This document shows, one piece after another, positions 20,051-30,599 of a stretch of 64,000 nt of DNA. The position numbers and the translations under genes are program-made. This DNA comes from an uncultured Bacteroidales bacterium (GTDB lineage: Bacteria; Bacteroidota; Bacteroidia; Bacteroidales; UBA932): contig CAMFBM010000009.1 in assembly GCA_945948555.1 (NCBI GenBank), positions 1 through 64,000 of the forward strand, in the 5' to 3' direction. The number at the start of each line of letters is the position of its first letter. Positions within the stretch are counted from its first letter, which is position 1. Under the pieces are notes generated by a model. The model saw only the letters and a program-made list of their open reading frames with translations. It searched no databases and had not been told where the DNA came from.

Positions 20051-21055
20051 ATGGCAGAAGAGACTTTCGCTTCTCTCGGAAGGGTAGAAGCAATTGCGGA
20101 ACTTTACAGGGGCACTCCTTTCAAACCTTTTGAGAGCAGCTGGTTCGAAACAGGGGGGAAATGCTATGTCGGAGCACATTCAAGGACATTCATCGAGGGA
20201 ATTGATTTTGACCTGACATATTTCCCGCTAAAACATCTCGGCTACAAATGCACCGTCGCAGTAACCGGGGAGCTTTACGCTGAATTTGCCCGTCCGAGGA
20301 CTCTTGACGTGAGGCTCTGCATCTCCGCCAAACTGGATTTCGCACAGACCAGGGAGATTTGGGAAGGCATTGTAGCAGCGGCTAAAGAGCACGGTTACAG
20401 GCAGGTGAGCCTTGACCTGTCACCTTCTGCCAACGGCCTGGCAATCAGCGTGTCAGCAACCGGAGAGACTCCCCTTCTGACCGGGAAGAGGAGACCTGCG
20501 GCAAAGAGTATGGACCTGATTTGCGTCTCGGACAACCTCGGGGCCGCATATTTCGGACAGGCCATTCTCGAAAGGGAGAAGAGAAAGTTCGACAAGACAA
20601 AGGACGACCTCAGCCAGCCGAAACTGGAGGACTACAGGAATTTCATCGGGGCATATCTGAAACCGGCCCTCCCGACCGGCATCGTTGCTCAGATGGAGGA
20701 GGCGGGAATCATCCCGTCATTCGGGTATTTCATCACCAGGGGTCTTTCCGATGCCGTGAAAAGGCTCGCAAGGGACAGTGGGCTCGGCGCGAAAATCTAT
20801 GTCGAGAGGATTCCGTTTGCAGGAAGGTCCTTCGACCTTGGAAAGGAGCTGGACATCGATCCGGTCTCCGCAGCCCTCAACGGCGGGGATGACTTCAGGC
20901 TGCTTTTCACGATTCCAATCGGCAACCACGACAAATTCCGCCACGACTTCCAGACATTCGACATCATAGGCCATCTGGCAAAGCCTGAGGTGGGAGCAGT
21001 CCTTGTCACTCCGGACGGGGTGGAACTGCCGATGAGGGCACAGGGTTGGAAGTAA
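20051..21055 (+). CDS. AIR synthase-related / thiamine-monophosphate kinase-like protein
   Basis: EGIDFDLTYFPLKHLGYKCTVAVTGELYAEFARPRTL, MDLICVSDNLGAAYFGQAILER, LNGGDDFRLLFTIP. Confidence 0.75.
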   Translation: MAEETFASLGRVEAIAELYRGTPFKPFESSWFETGGKCYVGAHSRTFIEGIDFDLTYFPLKHLGYKCTVAVTGELYAEFARPRTLDVRLCISAKLDFAQTREIWEGIVAAAKEHGYRQVSLDLSPSANGLAISVSATGETPLLTGKRRPAAKSMDLICVSDNLGAAYFGQAILEREKRKFDKTKDDLSQPKLEDYRNFIGAYLKPALPTGIVAQMEEAGIIPSFGYFITRGLSDAVKRLARDSGLGAKIYVERIPFAGRSFDLGKELDIDPVSAALNGGDDFRLLFTIPIGNHDKFRHDFQTFDIIGHLAKPEVGAVLVTPDGVELPMRAQGWK

Positions 21056-22000
21056 TCAGCGGTATTTCTTCTCTTCATCCAGCATTCCGAGGTAGGAATT
21101 GTAGCGCTCAATGCTGATGCTGCCGTCCTCAACGGCGGCCTTCACGGCACATCCCGGCTCATGAGTGTGCGTGCAAGGGGTGAAGCGGCAGTTTTCACTG
21201 GCACGCAGCATTTCAGGGAAGTAGGTGGATATTTCGTCCGTGTCCACATCCACAAGGCCGAAACCCCTTATGCCCGGAGTGTCGATAATGAATCCCCCGC
21301 AGGAGGGACGGTACATCTCATAGAAAGTTGTGGTGTGACGACCCTGAAGATGAGCTGTGGAGATGTTTCCGACACGGGGTTCGAGGGCCGGGTCAAGGGC
21401 TTTTATGAGAGAGGACTTCCCCACCCCGGAAACTCCGGAGAAGAGGCAGATGCGGGTGCTCTGTTCCGCAGGGGACTCCCCCCTGACCATATTCCGCAAT
21501 TCCCCTATGCCTTCGCCTGTTTTCGCTGACACGGGAAGAACCCGGTAACCGGCTCCCTCATAGATTCGTCTGAATGACCCGAGGCTTTCTTCATATCCTC
21601 CCGCATAGAGGTCGCATTTGTTCAGAACGATTACCGCAGGGACACCGTAGGCCTCGCAGCTGACCAGCAGACGGTCCAGGAACGGAAGTTTGACCTGAGG
21701 GAAATCCAGGGTTACCACAATGAAGGCCGTGTCCACGTTGGCCGCGATGATGTGAGACTGGCGGGAGAGATTGGTGGACTTTCTGATGACATAGTTTGAG
21801 CGCGGGAGCACCTTTGTGATTACCGCCATCCCGTCGTCACCGGTCTCATACTCGACCTTGTCCCCCACTGCAACAGGGTTCGTGGAAGAGTCACCTCCCA
21901 GACGCATACGCCCCCTGAGAACTGCAGGAAAGAGATTCCATTCAGGCAACTCGGACAGGAGGTAGTGGCTGCCGGTATGTTTTACAACGGTCGCATTCAT
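21056..22000 (-). CDS. rsgA: Ribosome small subunit-dependent GTPase A
   Basis: VIVLNKCDLY, FSGVSGVGKSSLIKALDP, IIDTPGIRGFGL, C-terminal zinc site CRFTPCTHTHEPGC. Confidence 0.95.
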   Translation of the reverse strand: MNATVVKHTGSHYLLSELPEWNLFPAVLRGRMRLGGDSSTNPVAVGDKVEYETGDDGMAVITKVLPRSNYVIRKSTNLSRQSHIIAANVDTAFIVVTLDFPQVKLPFLDRLLVSCEAYGVPAVIVLNKCDLYAGGYEESLGSFRRIYEGAGYRVLPVSAKTGEGIGELRNMVRGESPAEQSTRICLFSGVSGVGKSSLIKALDPALEPRVGNISTAHLQGRHTTTFYEMYRPSCGGFIIDTPGIRGFGLVDVDTDEISTYFPEMLRASENCRFTPCTHTHEPGCAVKAAVEDGSISIERYNSYLGMLDEEKKYR

Positions 22001-22145
22001 CGTTTCTCAAAGCGCAAATATTTTGGCAAAGCGCAAATATAAACAAATTTAGTATTATATTTGCTTTCTGCCGTGTGCTTTGCAAGCCGGACAACTGCCT
22101 TTAAAGGCATCACGGAGGACAAATCAACAAATTTGAGGACTATAT

Positions 22146-23150
22146 ATGATAAACGAGACACAGATTGAGGAGACCCTGGACAAGATGTTCAGGGAACTTG
22201 AGTTCACACAGGAACCGGCAGGGTTGTACGACCCGTTGAGGTATATGATTTCAATTGGGGGCAAGAGAATCCGCCCGAGACTGTGCCTCACATCATACGC
22301 CCTGTTCAAGGATGCCTTTTCCGAAGAGATTCTTGAGCCCGCTGCAGCCCTCGAGATTTTCCACAGTTTCACTCTTCTGCACGATGACATAATGGACAAC
22401 GCCGACCTGAGGCGCGGAGTGCCGACAGTCTGGAAGAAATGGGATGCAAACACGGCAATCCTTTCCGGCGACGTAATGTCAATCGACAGTTGGAGAAGAA
22501 TGGCAATGGTCCCGAAAGAGGTTCTGCCTCAGGTACTTGAGCTTTTCACTACAACTGCGGCACAGGTCTGCGAGGGTCAGCAGTACGATATGGATTTCGA
22601 GACTCTCAAGGAGATTCCTATGGAGGAATATATGAAGATGATCGGACTGAAGACCGCCGTTCTGATTGCCTGCTCCGCGAAGATGGGTGCGCTGATTGCC
22701 GGACAGAACCCGCTCATCTGCGACTATATGTACAAGTTCGGTTATTCCCTCGGCCTGGCCTTCCAGATTGCCGACGACTATCTCGACACCTTCGGCGACC
22801 CGAAAATCTTCGGAAAGAATCTCGGAGGGGACATCGCCAACAACAAGAAGACCTGGCTGCTTGTGCGTGCGCTTGAGAAGAGCGGAGAGATGGAGAAGTC
22901 GGGAGTGATTGACGCGACACACGGCAAGTCCGCACTCCTCAGAGCGATGGAGTTCAGCGGAAATCCTCAGGAAAAGTTCGCGAAAGTTAAGGAAATATAT
23001 GAGGCCATCGGTGTTGACGAGGATGCGAAATATGAAATAATCAAACTTCACGCGCAGGCAATGGACTATGCCGGGATGCTGGGCCTGGGGAAGGTAAGGT
23101 ATGAGATTCTCCATCGCTATGCTGACAGGCTCATCGGAAGGACTAAATGA
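22146..23150 (+). CDS. Polyprenyl synthetase family protein
   Basis: GGKRIRPRLCL, FTLLHDDIMDNADLRRG, LAFQIADDYLDTFGDPKIFGKNLGGDI. Confidence 0.94.
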   Translation: MINETQIEETLDKMFRELEFTQEPAGLYDPLRYMISIGGKRIRPRLCLTSYALFKDAFSEEILEPAAALEIFHSFTLLHDDIMDNADLRRGVPTVWKKWDANTAILSGDVMSIDSWRRMAMVPKEVLPQVLELFTTTAAQVCEGQQYDMDFETLKEIPMEEYMKMIGLKTAVLIACSAKMGALIAGQNPLICDYMYKFGYSLGLAFQIADDYLDTFGDPKIFGKNLGGDIANNKKTWLLVRALEKSGEMEKSGVIDATHGKSALLRAMEFSGNPQEKFAKVKEIYEAIGVDEDAKYEIIKLHAQAMDYAGMLGLGKVRYEILHRYADRLIGRTK

Positions 23151-23153
23151 CGG

Positions 23154-24524
23154 ATGGACGGGATGAAGGAAGGGAAGATTCAGGAGCATCTTCAGATGGA
23201 CAGGAAGACTTTGGAAATAATGGCTCCGGCAGGCAATTTCGAATGCCTGACGGCAGCGATACAGGGTGGGGCCGATTCGGTCTATTTCGGTGTTGACAGG
23301 CTGAACATGAGGTCGCACTCCGCCAACAATTTCCAGGCGGAGGACCTTGACGAAATAGTCAGGCTTTGCTCCGGAGCGGGAGTAAAGACCTATCTCACAT
23401 TGAACATAACGCTATACGACAACGACCTGGAGGATATGCGCAAGACACTCGATGCGGCAAAGAAAGCAGGGGTGAGCGCAGTCATAGCCTCCGACATGGC
23501 AGCAATCGCCTACGCGAGAAGCATCGGGATGGAGGTTCATATCTCCACCCAGCTGAGCATCTCCAATTCCGAGGCGTTGAGATTCTATGCAGGTTTTGCG
23601 GACGTGATCGTGCTTGCAAGGGAGTTGAATCTCGGACAGGTCAGGGAAATAAAGGCAATCATTGAAAAGGACAACATCTGTGGTCCTTCGGGAAAGCCGG
23701 TCAGAATCGAGATGTTCGCCCACGGGGCCCTCTGCATGGCCGTTTCCGGGAAATGCTACCTGAGTCTGCACGAGTACGGCGCTTCGGCGAACAGGGGTTC
23801 ATGCTACCAGATCTGCCGCAGGGGCTACGAGGTGACCGACCTTGAGACAGGCAAAAGCCTTGTGGTGGACAACAAGTACATAATGTCTCCCAAGGACCTC
23901 TGTACAATAGAGTTCATGGACAAAATCATAGATGCAGGAGTGACTGTCTTCAAGATTGAAGGCAGGGCAAGGCCTGCGGAATATGTCAAGAAGGTGGTCT
24001 CCTGCTACCGGAAGGCCGCGGATGCGGTCTGCGCAGGGGAATATTCCCCCGAGTTGGCGGCCAGCCTGAAAGCCGAACTGTCAGAGGTCTTCAACAGAGG
24101 ATTCTGGGACGGCTACTACCAGGGCGCAAGGCTCGGGGAGTGGAGCGAAGTCTATGGCAGCAAGGCAACCCGCAAAAAAGTTTACAGCGGCAAGGTGACC
24201 AACTGGTTTGGGAAACTCTCCGTCGCAGAGATTCTCATTGAGTCCGCCTCCCTGAAAGTGGGAGACAGGATTCTCATCATCGGACCTACCTCAGGAGTGG
24301 TGGAATACACTGTTCCCGAAATCAGGGTTGACCTGAAACCTGTCCGGGAAGCCTCCAAAGGCGTTTACTGCTCGGTGCCTATTGACTGGAGCAAGGTCTC
24401 TGCAGGAGTCCGCGAGAAAGAAGAGGGCCTGTGCGGTGACGGCTGCTCCGAGTCCGCCTGCAAGGCTGTGGAGGAAAGCCGCCTTAGACGCTCCGACAAG
24501 GTCTATCTTTGGGAGAAGGCTTAA
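23154..24524 (+). CDS. Peptidase U32 family protein
   Basis: MAPAGNFECLTAAIQGGADSVYFGV, EMFAHGALCMAVSGKCYLS, ANRGSCYQICRRGYEV, FKIEGRARPAEYV. Confidence 0.93.
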   Translation: MDGMKEGKIQEHLQMDRKTLEIMAPAGNFECLTAAIQGGADSVYFGVDRLNMRSHSANNFQAEDLDEIVRLCSGAGVKTYLTLNITLYDNDLEDMRKTLDAAKKAGVSAVIASDMAAIAYARSIGMEVHISTQLSISNSEALRFYAGFADVIVLARELNLGQVREIKAIIEKDNICGPSGKPVRIEMFAHGALCMAVSGKCYLSLHEYGASANRGSCYQICRRGYEVTDLETGKSLVVDNKYIMSPKDLCTIEFMDKIIDAGVTVFKIEGRARPAEYVKKVVSCYRKAADAVCAGEYSPELAASLKAELSEVFNRGFWDGYYQGARLGEWSEVYGSKATRKKVYSGKVTNWFGKLSVAEILIESASLKVGDRILIIGPTSGVVEYTVPEIRVDLKPVREASKGVYCSVPIDWSKVSAGVREKEEGLCGDGCSESACKAVEESRLRRSDKVYLWEKA

Positions 24525-24550
24525 TTTGTCGCCATTTTTGGAAAAAATCT

Positions 24551-24583
24551 TTTGCTGCCCGGAATGAGTGATTCATATTTTTG
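24551..24583 (+). promoter_or_regulatory. Bacteroidetes-type promoter (TTTG-N21-TATTTTTG)
   Basis: TTTG 24551-24554, 21-nt spacer, TATTTTTG 24576-24583, upstream of the locus' first gene. Confidence 0.75.
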
Positions 24584-24602
24584 CAGTGATTCATATTTTT
24601 GC
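24567..24602. repeat. Perfect 18-bp tandem duplication containing a -7 box
   Basis: AGTGATTCATATTTTTGC at 24567-24584 and 24585-24602. Confidence 0.97.
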
Positions 24603-24635
24603 GGTAAAGAATATAACACTGAACAACCAACAAGT

Positions 24636-26624
24636 ATGAAAAGTTACGGAATACTATTCGGGATATTATTCCCTCTGACTGTAATCGTTTCCTGCGGGAA
24701 AGCAATTGTTTCAGACGGGCTTCGACAGGACATCCCCGTCACACCCGACCCGGAACCGGAGCCGGGAACATTAACGATTAAGGCCACACTTGCTCCATCC
24801 ACCACACTCGCTCCATCCACAAAGACATACATCGGGAGTGCGGAAGAAGGTGTTTACAAGGTTTTCTGGTCAGCCGGAGACAGAATCAGTGTCAACGGCA
24901 CGGTTTCACCGGCACTCACGGAAGAAGAAGCAGGAAGCGGGAATGCAGTCTTCACTGTGGAGGGCGTAACTGCGCCATATACCGTGGTATATCCTCCGGA
25001 AGCGATCAGAAACTCTTCAGAAATCACCTTTGCCACTGACCAGGACCATCTGCCAGGAACTTTTCCGGCAGGCTCTTCAATACTTGCTGCGCAATCACCT
25101 TCAAACTCCGTGACCCTGAACCATCTTTGCGGTTTTCTCAAGCTGTCTGTGAACCGGGGTACGGATTCGCACGACATTTCCAGAATAACAGTCAGGGGGA
25201 ATGCTTCGGAAACTGTTTCAGGAGTATTCTCAATCAGTTGGGACTCCGAGGGTAAACCAGTTGTAGGCGAGGCGGTTTCAGGAGAAACCCACGTAAATCT
25301 CAACAATTGCAGACAGACCGGAGAATACATAATCGCATTGCCACCGGTAAACCTGGCTTCAGGTCTGACTGTGGAGATAATCGATGTGAAAAACCATTAT
25401 ATGAGAGCCAGAACCTCTGATCCCGTACAAATCAGGCCGGGAAAAGTGCTCAGTCCCCGGGCAATAACATTCGAACCTACCGGGACATATATCGGAGCGG
25501 AAATCGAACATAAGGATTTCTCCGTGACCTGGGACACGGATAATACCATTTCCTGGCCAGGAGGTTACGGCAGGGTGCACAGGCTGAATGACGGCAGGTT
25601 GATGGCAGCATACGAGGCCCACGTATGTAACGGTTATTACAGGTTCAGTTCCGACAACGGCCTGACCTGGGGAGACGAGGCTTTGGCCCTGTCCAAATAC
25701 AAGCATACGGTAAATAACCAGACCGTCTGGAGCAATATTGCCAATCCGGAATTTGCACAGTTGAGTTCCACTCATCCGAATCGTCCTGACAGAATCATAT
25801 ATGCAGGAAACATCCGTCCTTCTGGGAAAAGGTCTGACCTGATGCCGTACAGCATCTGCTATGTAACAAGCGACGACGGGGGGGCGTCCTGGAGCGACAG
25901 AAAGATCGTATATGAATCCACAACCTGGGGCACTGCCATTGACAAAGGTTGCTGGGAGCCGTTCGTACTGGAACTTCCGGATGGTACCGTGCAGATTTAT
26001 TTCGCGGACGAGACTCCTTATTACAGACTTGGACTGGGTTATCAGAACATTTCCGTCATAGAGTCGCACGACGGAGGAGACACCTGGGGAAAAGCCCGTA
26101 TTGTTGCATATACGTCGAAATACAGGGACGGGATGCCGGTAGTAATGCCGTACGCAGGGAACCTGTATCTTGCAATCGAACATTACGAAGGGACGGGGCA
26201 ACACCTGCATCCTCAGATTGTATATACTTCTATCAAAGACAACTGGACAAACGTGATTTACGGGAATGATTCTGCACACCGATTCGATCCTATGCAGACT
26301 CCTCTGGATTTTGTCAACAATTACTACGGGGCTCCATATCTCATTGAAACCGATGACTATTTCGTTCTATCCTACCAGTCTTCCGAGGGTTCCGCACAGG
26401 CAACTGCAGAAAATTCGGTGATGGAGGTTGTGGTGTGTCCGAAGGATGAATTCCTTGATGGTAAATTCACCACTATGAGGAACCCTACAAGACCTGTGAA
26501 CGTTGACCAGAGCACCGGCAAGGCAAGATGGAACACTCTATGTGACCTAGGTGGGAACGAAATTCTTGCCATCTCGGATTTGGGAGGAACCATCACCCTT
26601 ACAAGGGGCAGGATCGACAGATAG
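24636..26624 (+). CDS. Lipoprotein: fimbrillin-like N-terminal domain fused to a sialidase-fold (BNR) domain
   Basis: Lipobox VIVSCGK; N-term YKVFWSAGDRISVNG; Asp-box-like SSDNGLTWGDE, SDDGGASWSDR, SHDGGDTWGKA. Start moved from 24552 because the promoter lies there. Confidence 0.8.
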   Translation: MKSYGILFGILFPLTVIVSCGKAIVSDGLRQDIPVTPDPEPEPGTLTIKATLAPSTTLAPSTKTYIGSAEEGVYKVFWSAGDRISVNGTVSPALTEEEAGSGNAVFTVEGVTAPYTVVYPPEAIRNSSEITFATDQDHLPGTFPAGSSILAAQSPSNSVTLNHLCGFLKLSVNRGTDSHDISRITVRGNASETVSGVFSISWDSEGKPVVGEAVSGETHVNLNNCRQTGEYIIALPPVNLASGLTVEIIDVKNHYMRARTSDPVQIRPGKVLSPRAITFEPTGTYIGAEIEHKDFSVTWDTDNTISWPGGYGRVHRLNDGRLMAAYEAHVCNGYYRFSSDNGLTWGDEALALSKYKHTVNNQTVWSNIANPEFAQLSSTHPNRPDRIIYAGNIRPSGKRSDLMPYSICYVTSDDGGASWSDRKIVYESTTWGTAIDKGCWEPFVLELPDGTVQIYFADETPYYRLGLGYQNISVIESHDGGDTWGKARIVAYTSKYRDGMPVVMPYAGNLYLAIEHYEGTGQHLHPQIVYTSIKDNWTNVIYGNDSAHRFDPMQTPLDFVNNYYGAPYLIETDDYFVLSYQSSEGSAQATAENSVMEVVVCPKDEFLDGKFTTMRNPTRPVNVDQSTGKARWNTLCDLGGNEILAISDLGGTITLTRGRIDR

Positions 26625-26654
26625 GTATCAGGAGGCAGAATCCGTGAAAGAAGG

Positions 26655-29600
26655 ATGAAAAGACTGAAATTCATAATTATCTCACTCATCTGTGTGCTCT
26701 CCGGCACACAGGTACAGGGAGCGGATGAAATTTTCCAGTTCACACACATCAACACATCCAACAGCGACATCTCCTATGACGGTATCAGCAAAATAATGCA
26801 GGATAGCCGGGGTTTCATCTGGATCGGGACTTTTAAGGGTCTGAATAGGTATGACGGCTCAAGATTCGTCACCTACTACAAGGAACAGCTCGGTCTGGAT
26901 TCCGATTTCATCCACACAATCATTGAGGACAAGGAGGGTAACCTCTGGATAGGGACAGACACCGGAGTTACGAGGTACATCTGCGACAAGGCAGCATTCG
27001 AGCGCTTCGATATGGTCAGCGACAAGGGTACCACTCCAAGGAACAAAGTCACATTCCTATACTGCGATGCCAAAGGAAGAATCTGGATTGTGGCCAATTA
27101 TCAGGGATGTTTTTGCTACGACCCTCACACAATGTCGCTGATAAATTACAGGGATGATCCCGGAAAGGGACCGGAATATGACACCGATGCCGTGCAAATC
27201 AGTTTCAGGAGGCTTGTCAGCGACGGTAACGGAGGCTTCTTCGTTTCGAAATACCACAACAATCTTTTTTGTGCTGACGGACATCTCAAGACGATGAAAG
27301 CAGTCAGGCCGGTAAACAATCCGGATTACTTCTCGGGAGACGAGGTTGAACAGTTATTTCTTCTGGGAGGGAAATTGCTGGTCACGAGCAATCTGCACGG
27401 AATCAGCCTGTACGATCCGCCCACAGGGATGGTGAAAGAACTTTTCAGATGGGATGACACCTCCACTCTGGTGGATGCTTTCCTGCAGGAAAACCGGTGG
27501 GTATGGCTGTGTACGACCAACGGCTTGTGGCGTTACGACCTGAATAGACCCGACGGGGGAGCCATCCATATCGTGAAAAACGAAAAGGACAGGTTCTCAC
27601 TGAGCGGAAACTACGTCTATTCAGCCTTTGTGGACAGGGACGGGGATCTATGGGTAGGGACAAAAGACGGAGGCATCAGTATCTGCGGTTCATTCCAAAG
27701 ACTTATAAAGAAGCATTATTATGCCTCTGGAGAGGCCCTCAGCGGGGCTATTATGAGCGGTTTCGCATACGACTCGAACGAAACCGTCTGGATAGGGACA
27801 GAGCAGAACGGTCTTCTGAAATATAGCCTGTCTGGCAATACCACTGTCAAGGTTGACATCCCGGGTATTCCGTCAACAGTCTGCACTCCGACCTTCGACA
27901 ACGGGAGGTTGTGGTTCGGCAGTCTCAACGGGCTTTTCTGCCTCGACACGAAAACTATGAAATTGCGGGATTACGGAATATTGCACAGGAGCAGGGGAAT
28001 TTCTGATCCGAAAGTATATTACACCTACCGGTCCCGTGCAGGAAAGATGTATTTCGCAAACACCCTCGGACTATTTGAATATGTTCCGGAAACCGACTCA
28101 TTCAAGCAAATCAACTGCTTCAACGGAGTCTTCATTACTTGTATGGACGAGGACCAGGACGGGAATTTCTGGGTTTCCAGTTATGCTACGGGGCTTTTCG
28201 TCTGGAATCCCGCTGAAGACCGCCTGATTGCAAACTACCGCTACGGGGATGGCTCCGGACTTCCGACCGACAAGATTGCCTCCGTACTGATTGACAAGTC
28301 CTCGGATGTCTGGGTCGTGGGATTCAGTGACGGTTTTGCACGACTATGCTCGGGGCATTTCGTGAAATATGATACTTCAACTCTTCCTGCCCTGCCGTCA
28401 AACGTATATTTCTGTGCGATTCAGGACAAAAAAGGAGACCTGTGGCTGACAAGCGACAAGGGGTTGGTGCAGTTTTCTCCCGTGACGGAACAGGTCAGTC
28501 ATTACACCGCAATCTCCGGCCTGCTGGACAACAAAATGACACGGGCGCTGACAATGCTCCCATCCGGAGAGATTTTCGCGGGCTCGGACAACGGATTCGT
28601 GAATTTCAGTCCAAGGGAATTTGTCAGACAAATCAAATCTTCCGACGTGATTGTTTCCAAGATGAGAATAGGAGACAACACCGTCAAAGGTAATGTTGAC
28701 AAGATGAGAAATATCAGATTGTCACCGGACCAGAACTCATTCGGATTCCAGGTGTCGATAATGGGCCTGATGTCCAATGCCGTGTCACGTGTAAGAGTGA
28801 AACTGGAAGGGCTCGATACCGAATGGAGAGATATAACTTCACAGAAATCGGTATATTACTTCAATGTCCCGGCCGGTGACTATATTTTCCGGATAATGAC
28901 CTCCTCAAACGGGGCTACCTGGATGGAGAACCACAACCCGATTTCCATCAGCATCAGCCGCCGTTTTTTCGCCTCCGCCTACGGAATCTGTCTGATAATT
29001 CTGATTGCGACAGGCATCCTTGGCATCACTGTTTTCTTCCTGAACCGGCATCAGAACAAACTCAGGGTAAGGAAAGAGGAAGAATACAGACGGAAATCCG
29101 AAGAAGCCCTGATGAGGGACAAGATGAATTTCTTCAGCCACGTCATCCACGAAATAAAAACACCGCTAACGCTGATTAGAACACCTCTGCAAAGTGTTAT
29201 AGGGAAAGATAGGCTTGACGAGGATGCTCAACGTGACCTCAAGGTGATGCAGAGCAACACCGACTATCTTACACAATTGGTGAATGAATTGCTTGAATTT
29301 GTCAGAATCGAAAGAAGCGGCTATGTTCTGAATTGTGAGACCATAGACCTGACGGATATGGTCAACACCTTGGTATTCAACTACTCGGAGACAGCACAGG
29401 CACGAAAAATCCATCTGATGTCAGAACTTCCAAAGGAACCGGTTTGGGTCAGTGCCGACAGGGCTGCCATAGGGAAAATTCTGAACAATGTGCTCATCAA
29501 TGCCCTCAAATACACGGACACTTTCATCAGTATAAAGATGGAAGTCACAGACAGAGGAATGGTTCAGGTGGACATTTCCAATGACGGGGAAATCATCCCT

Positions 29601-30599
29601 CCACAGGCGAGGGAGGACGTTTTCAAGCCTTTCGTCCAATACCGGAGCACATCGTCGAAATCAGCTTCCGGAGTCGGGATTGGCCTTTCCCTGGCAAGGT
29701 CGCTTGCAAGGATGCATTCAGGAGACCTTGTGCTCCTGGATACACCGGAAATGACAACCTTCCGTTTTATGATTCCAGCATCAGAAGTTCAGTCTCCGGT
29801 GCCTCAGGACGAGGAGAGCGGGGAAGGAATCCTTACCGATGACAAACCCCTTGTTCTTGTGGTGGATGACTTCAACGACCTTAGGGAATTCATCACCAGG
29901 AAACTGTCCGGTGACTACAATGTCCTTTCCGCAGCCGATGCAGACACGGCTATGAAAATCCTGAGGGAAAAGAACGTGGACCTGATGATTACCGACATAA
30001 CGATGCCCGGGACAGACGGGCTCCAGATGTGCAGGTCCATACGTGCGGACGTGGAGCTGTCACATCTTCCAATCATAATATTGAGTGCAAGGACATCCGT
30101 TGAATCGAAAATTGAAGCGATGTCCTGCGGGGCTGATCTATACATTGAGAAACCTTTCGACATAGAGTATCTGAAAAGCAGCACCAGGAACATCATAGAA
30201 CGCCGTACCCTTATGCGCAAGGCCGTCAATTCGGGAGTCGGCGAGGTTGACATCACATTGTTCGGCCTCCCGAAAAGGGATGAGGATTTCTTCCGGGAAT
30301 TTGACAGGCTCGTCTCCGAGAATATTTCCGACAGCGAACTTTCGAATGATTTCCTTGCAGAGCATCTGTGTATGAGCGTGTCCACGATGATCCGGAAAAT
30401 ACGCAAGCTTCTGAACACATCCCCGAACAACTACATCCGCAACAAGAGACTATCCCTTGCTGCCCGGATGATCAGGGACTCCCACGGCAACAACATCACT
30501 GAAATCTGCTACAGCGTTGGATTCACCAATGTTTCATATTTCGCAAAGTGCTTCAAAGAACAGTACGGTGTCACTCCGAGCGAGTGGGCCGCATCATAA
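26655..30599 (+). CDS. Hybrid two-component system (propeller sensor, histidine kinase, receiver, AraC HTH)
   Basis: Propeller repeats (DSRGFIWIGTFKGLNRYDG), HVIHEIKTPLTLIRTPL, SGVGIGLSLARSLARMHSG, LVLVVDDFNDLREFI...MITDITMPGTDGLQM, C-terminal ITEICYSVGFTNVSYFAKCFKEQYGVTPSEW. Confidence 0.96.
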   Translation: MKRLKFIIISLICVLSGTQVQGADEIFQFTHINTSNSDISYDGISKIMQDSRGFIWIGTFKGLNRYDGSRFVTYYKEQLGLDSDFIHTIIEDKEGNLWIGTDTGVTRYICDKAAFERFDMVSDKGTTPRNKVTFLYCDAKGRIWIVANYQGCFCYDPHTMSLINYRDDPGKGPEYDTDAVQISFRRLVSDGNGGFFVSKYHNNLFCADGHLKTMKAVRPVNNPDYFSGDEVEQLFLLGGKLLVTSNLHGISLYDPPTGMVKELFRWDDTSTLVDAFLQENRWVWLCTTNGLWRYDLNRPDGGAIHIVKNEKDRFSLSGNYVYSAFVDRDGDLWVGTKDGGISICGSFQRLIKKHYYASGEALSGAIMSGFAYDSNETVWIGTEQNGLLKYSLSGNTTVKVDIPGIPSTVCTPTFDNGRLWFGSLNGLFCLDTKTMKLRDYGILHRSRGISDPKVYYTYRSRAGKMYFANTLGLFEYVPETDSFKQINCFNGVFITCMDEDQDGNFWVSSYATGLFVWNPAEDRLIANYRYGDGSGLPTDKIASVLIDKSSDVWVVGFSDGFARLCSGHFVKYDTSTLPALPSNVYFCAIQDKKGDLWLTSDKGLVQFSPVTEQVSHYTAISGLLDNKMTRALTMLPSGEIFAGSDNGFVNFSPREFVRQIKSSDVIVSKMRIGDNTVKGNVDKMRNIRLSPDQNSFGFQVSIMGLMSNAVSRVRVKLEGLDTEWRDITSQKSVYYFNVPAGDYIFRIMTSSNGATWMENHNPISISISRRFFASAYGICLIILIATGILGITVFFLNRHQNKLRVRKEEEYRRKSEEALMRDKMNFFSHVIHEIKTPLTLIRTPLQSVIGKDRLDEDAQRDLKVMQSNTDYLTQLVNELLEFVRIERSGYVLNCETIDLTDMVNTLVFNYSETAQARKIHLMSELPKEPVWVSADRAAIGKILNNVLINALKYTDTFISIKMEVTDRGMVQVDISNDGEIIPPQAREDVFKPFVQYRSTSSKSASGVGIGLSLARSLARMHSGDLVLLDTPEMTTFRFMIPASEVQSPVPQDEESGEGILTDDKPLVLVVDDFNDLREFITRKLSGDYNVLSAADADTAMKILREKNVDLMITDITMPGTDGLQMCRSIRADVELSHLPIIILSARTSVESKIEAMSCGADLYIEKPFDIEYLKSSTRNIIERRTLMRKAVNSGVGEVDITLFGLPKRDEDFFREFDRLVSENISDSELSNDFLAEHLCMSVSTMIRKIRKLLNTSPNNYIRNKRLSLAARMIRDSHGNNITEICYSVGFTNVSYFAKCFKEQYGVTPSEWAAS

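Noticed and set aside
25359-26279. 306-aa minus-strand ORF inside the fimbrillin/BNR gene
   Set aside because: Antisense shadow ORF; the plus frame has lipobox and Asp-box motifs.
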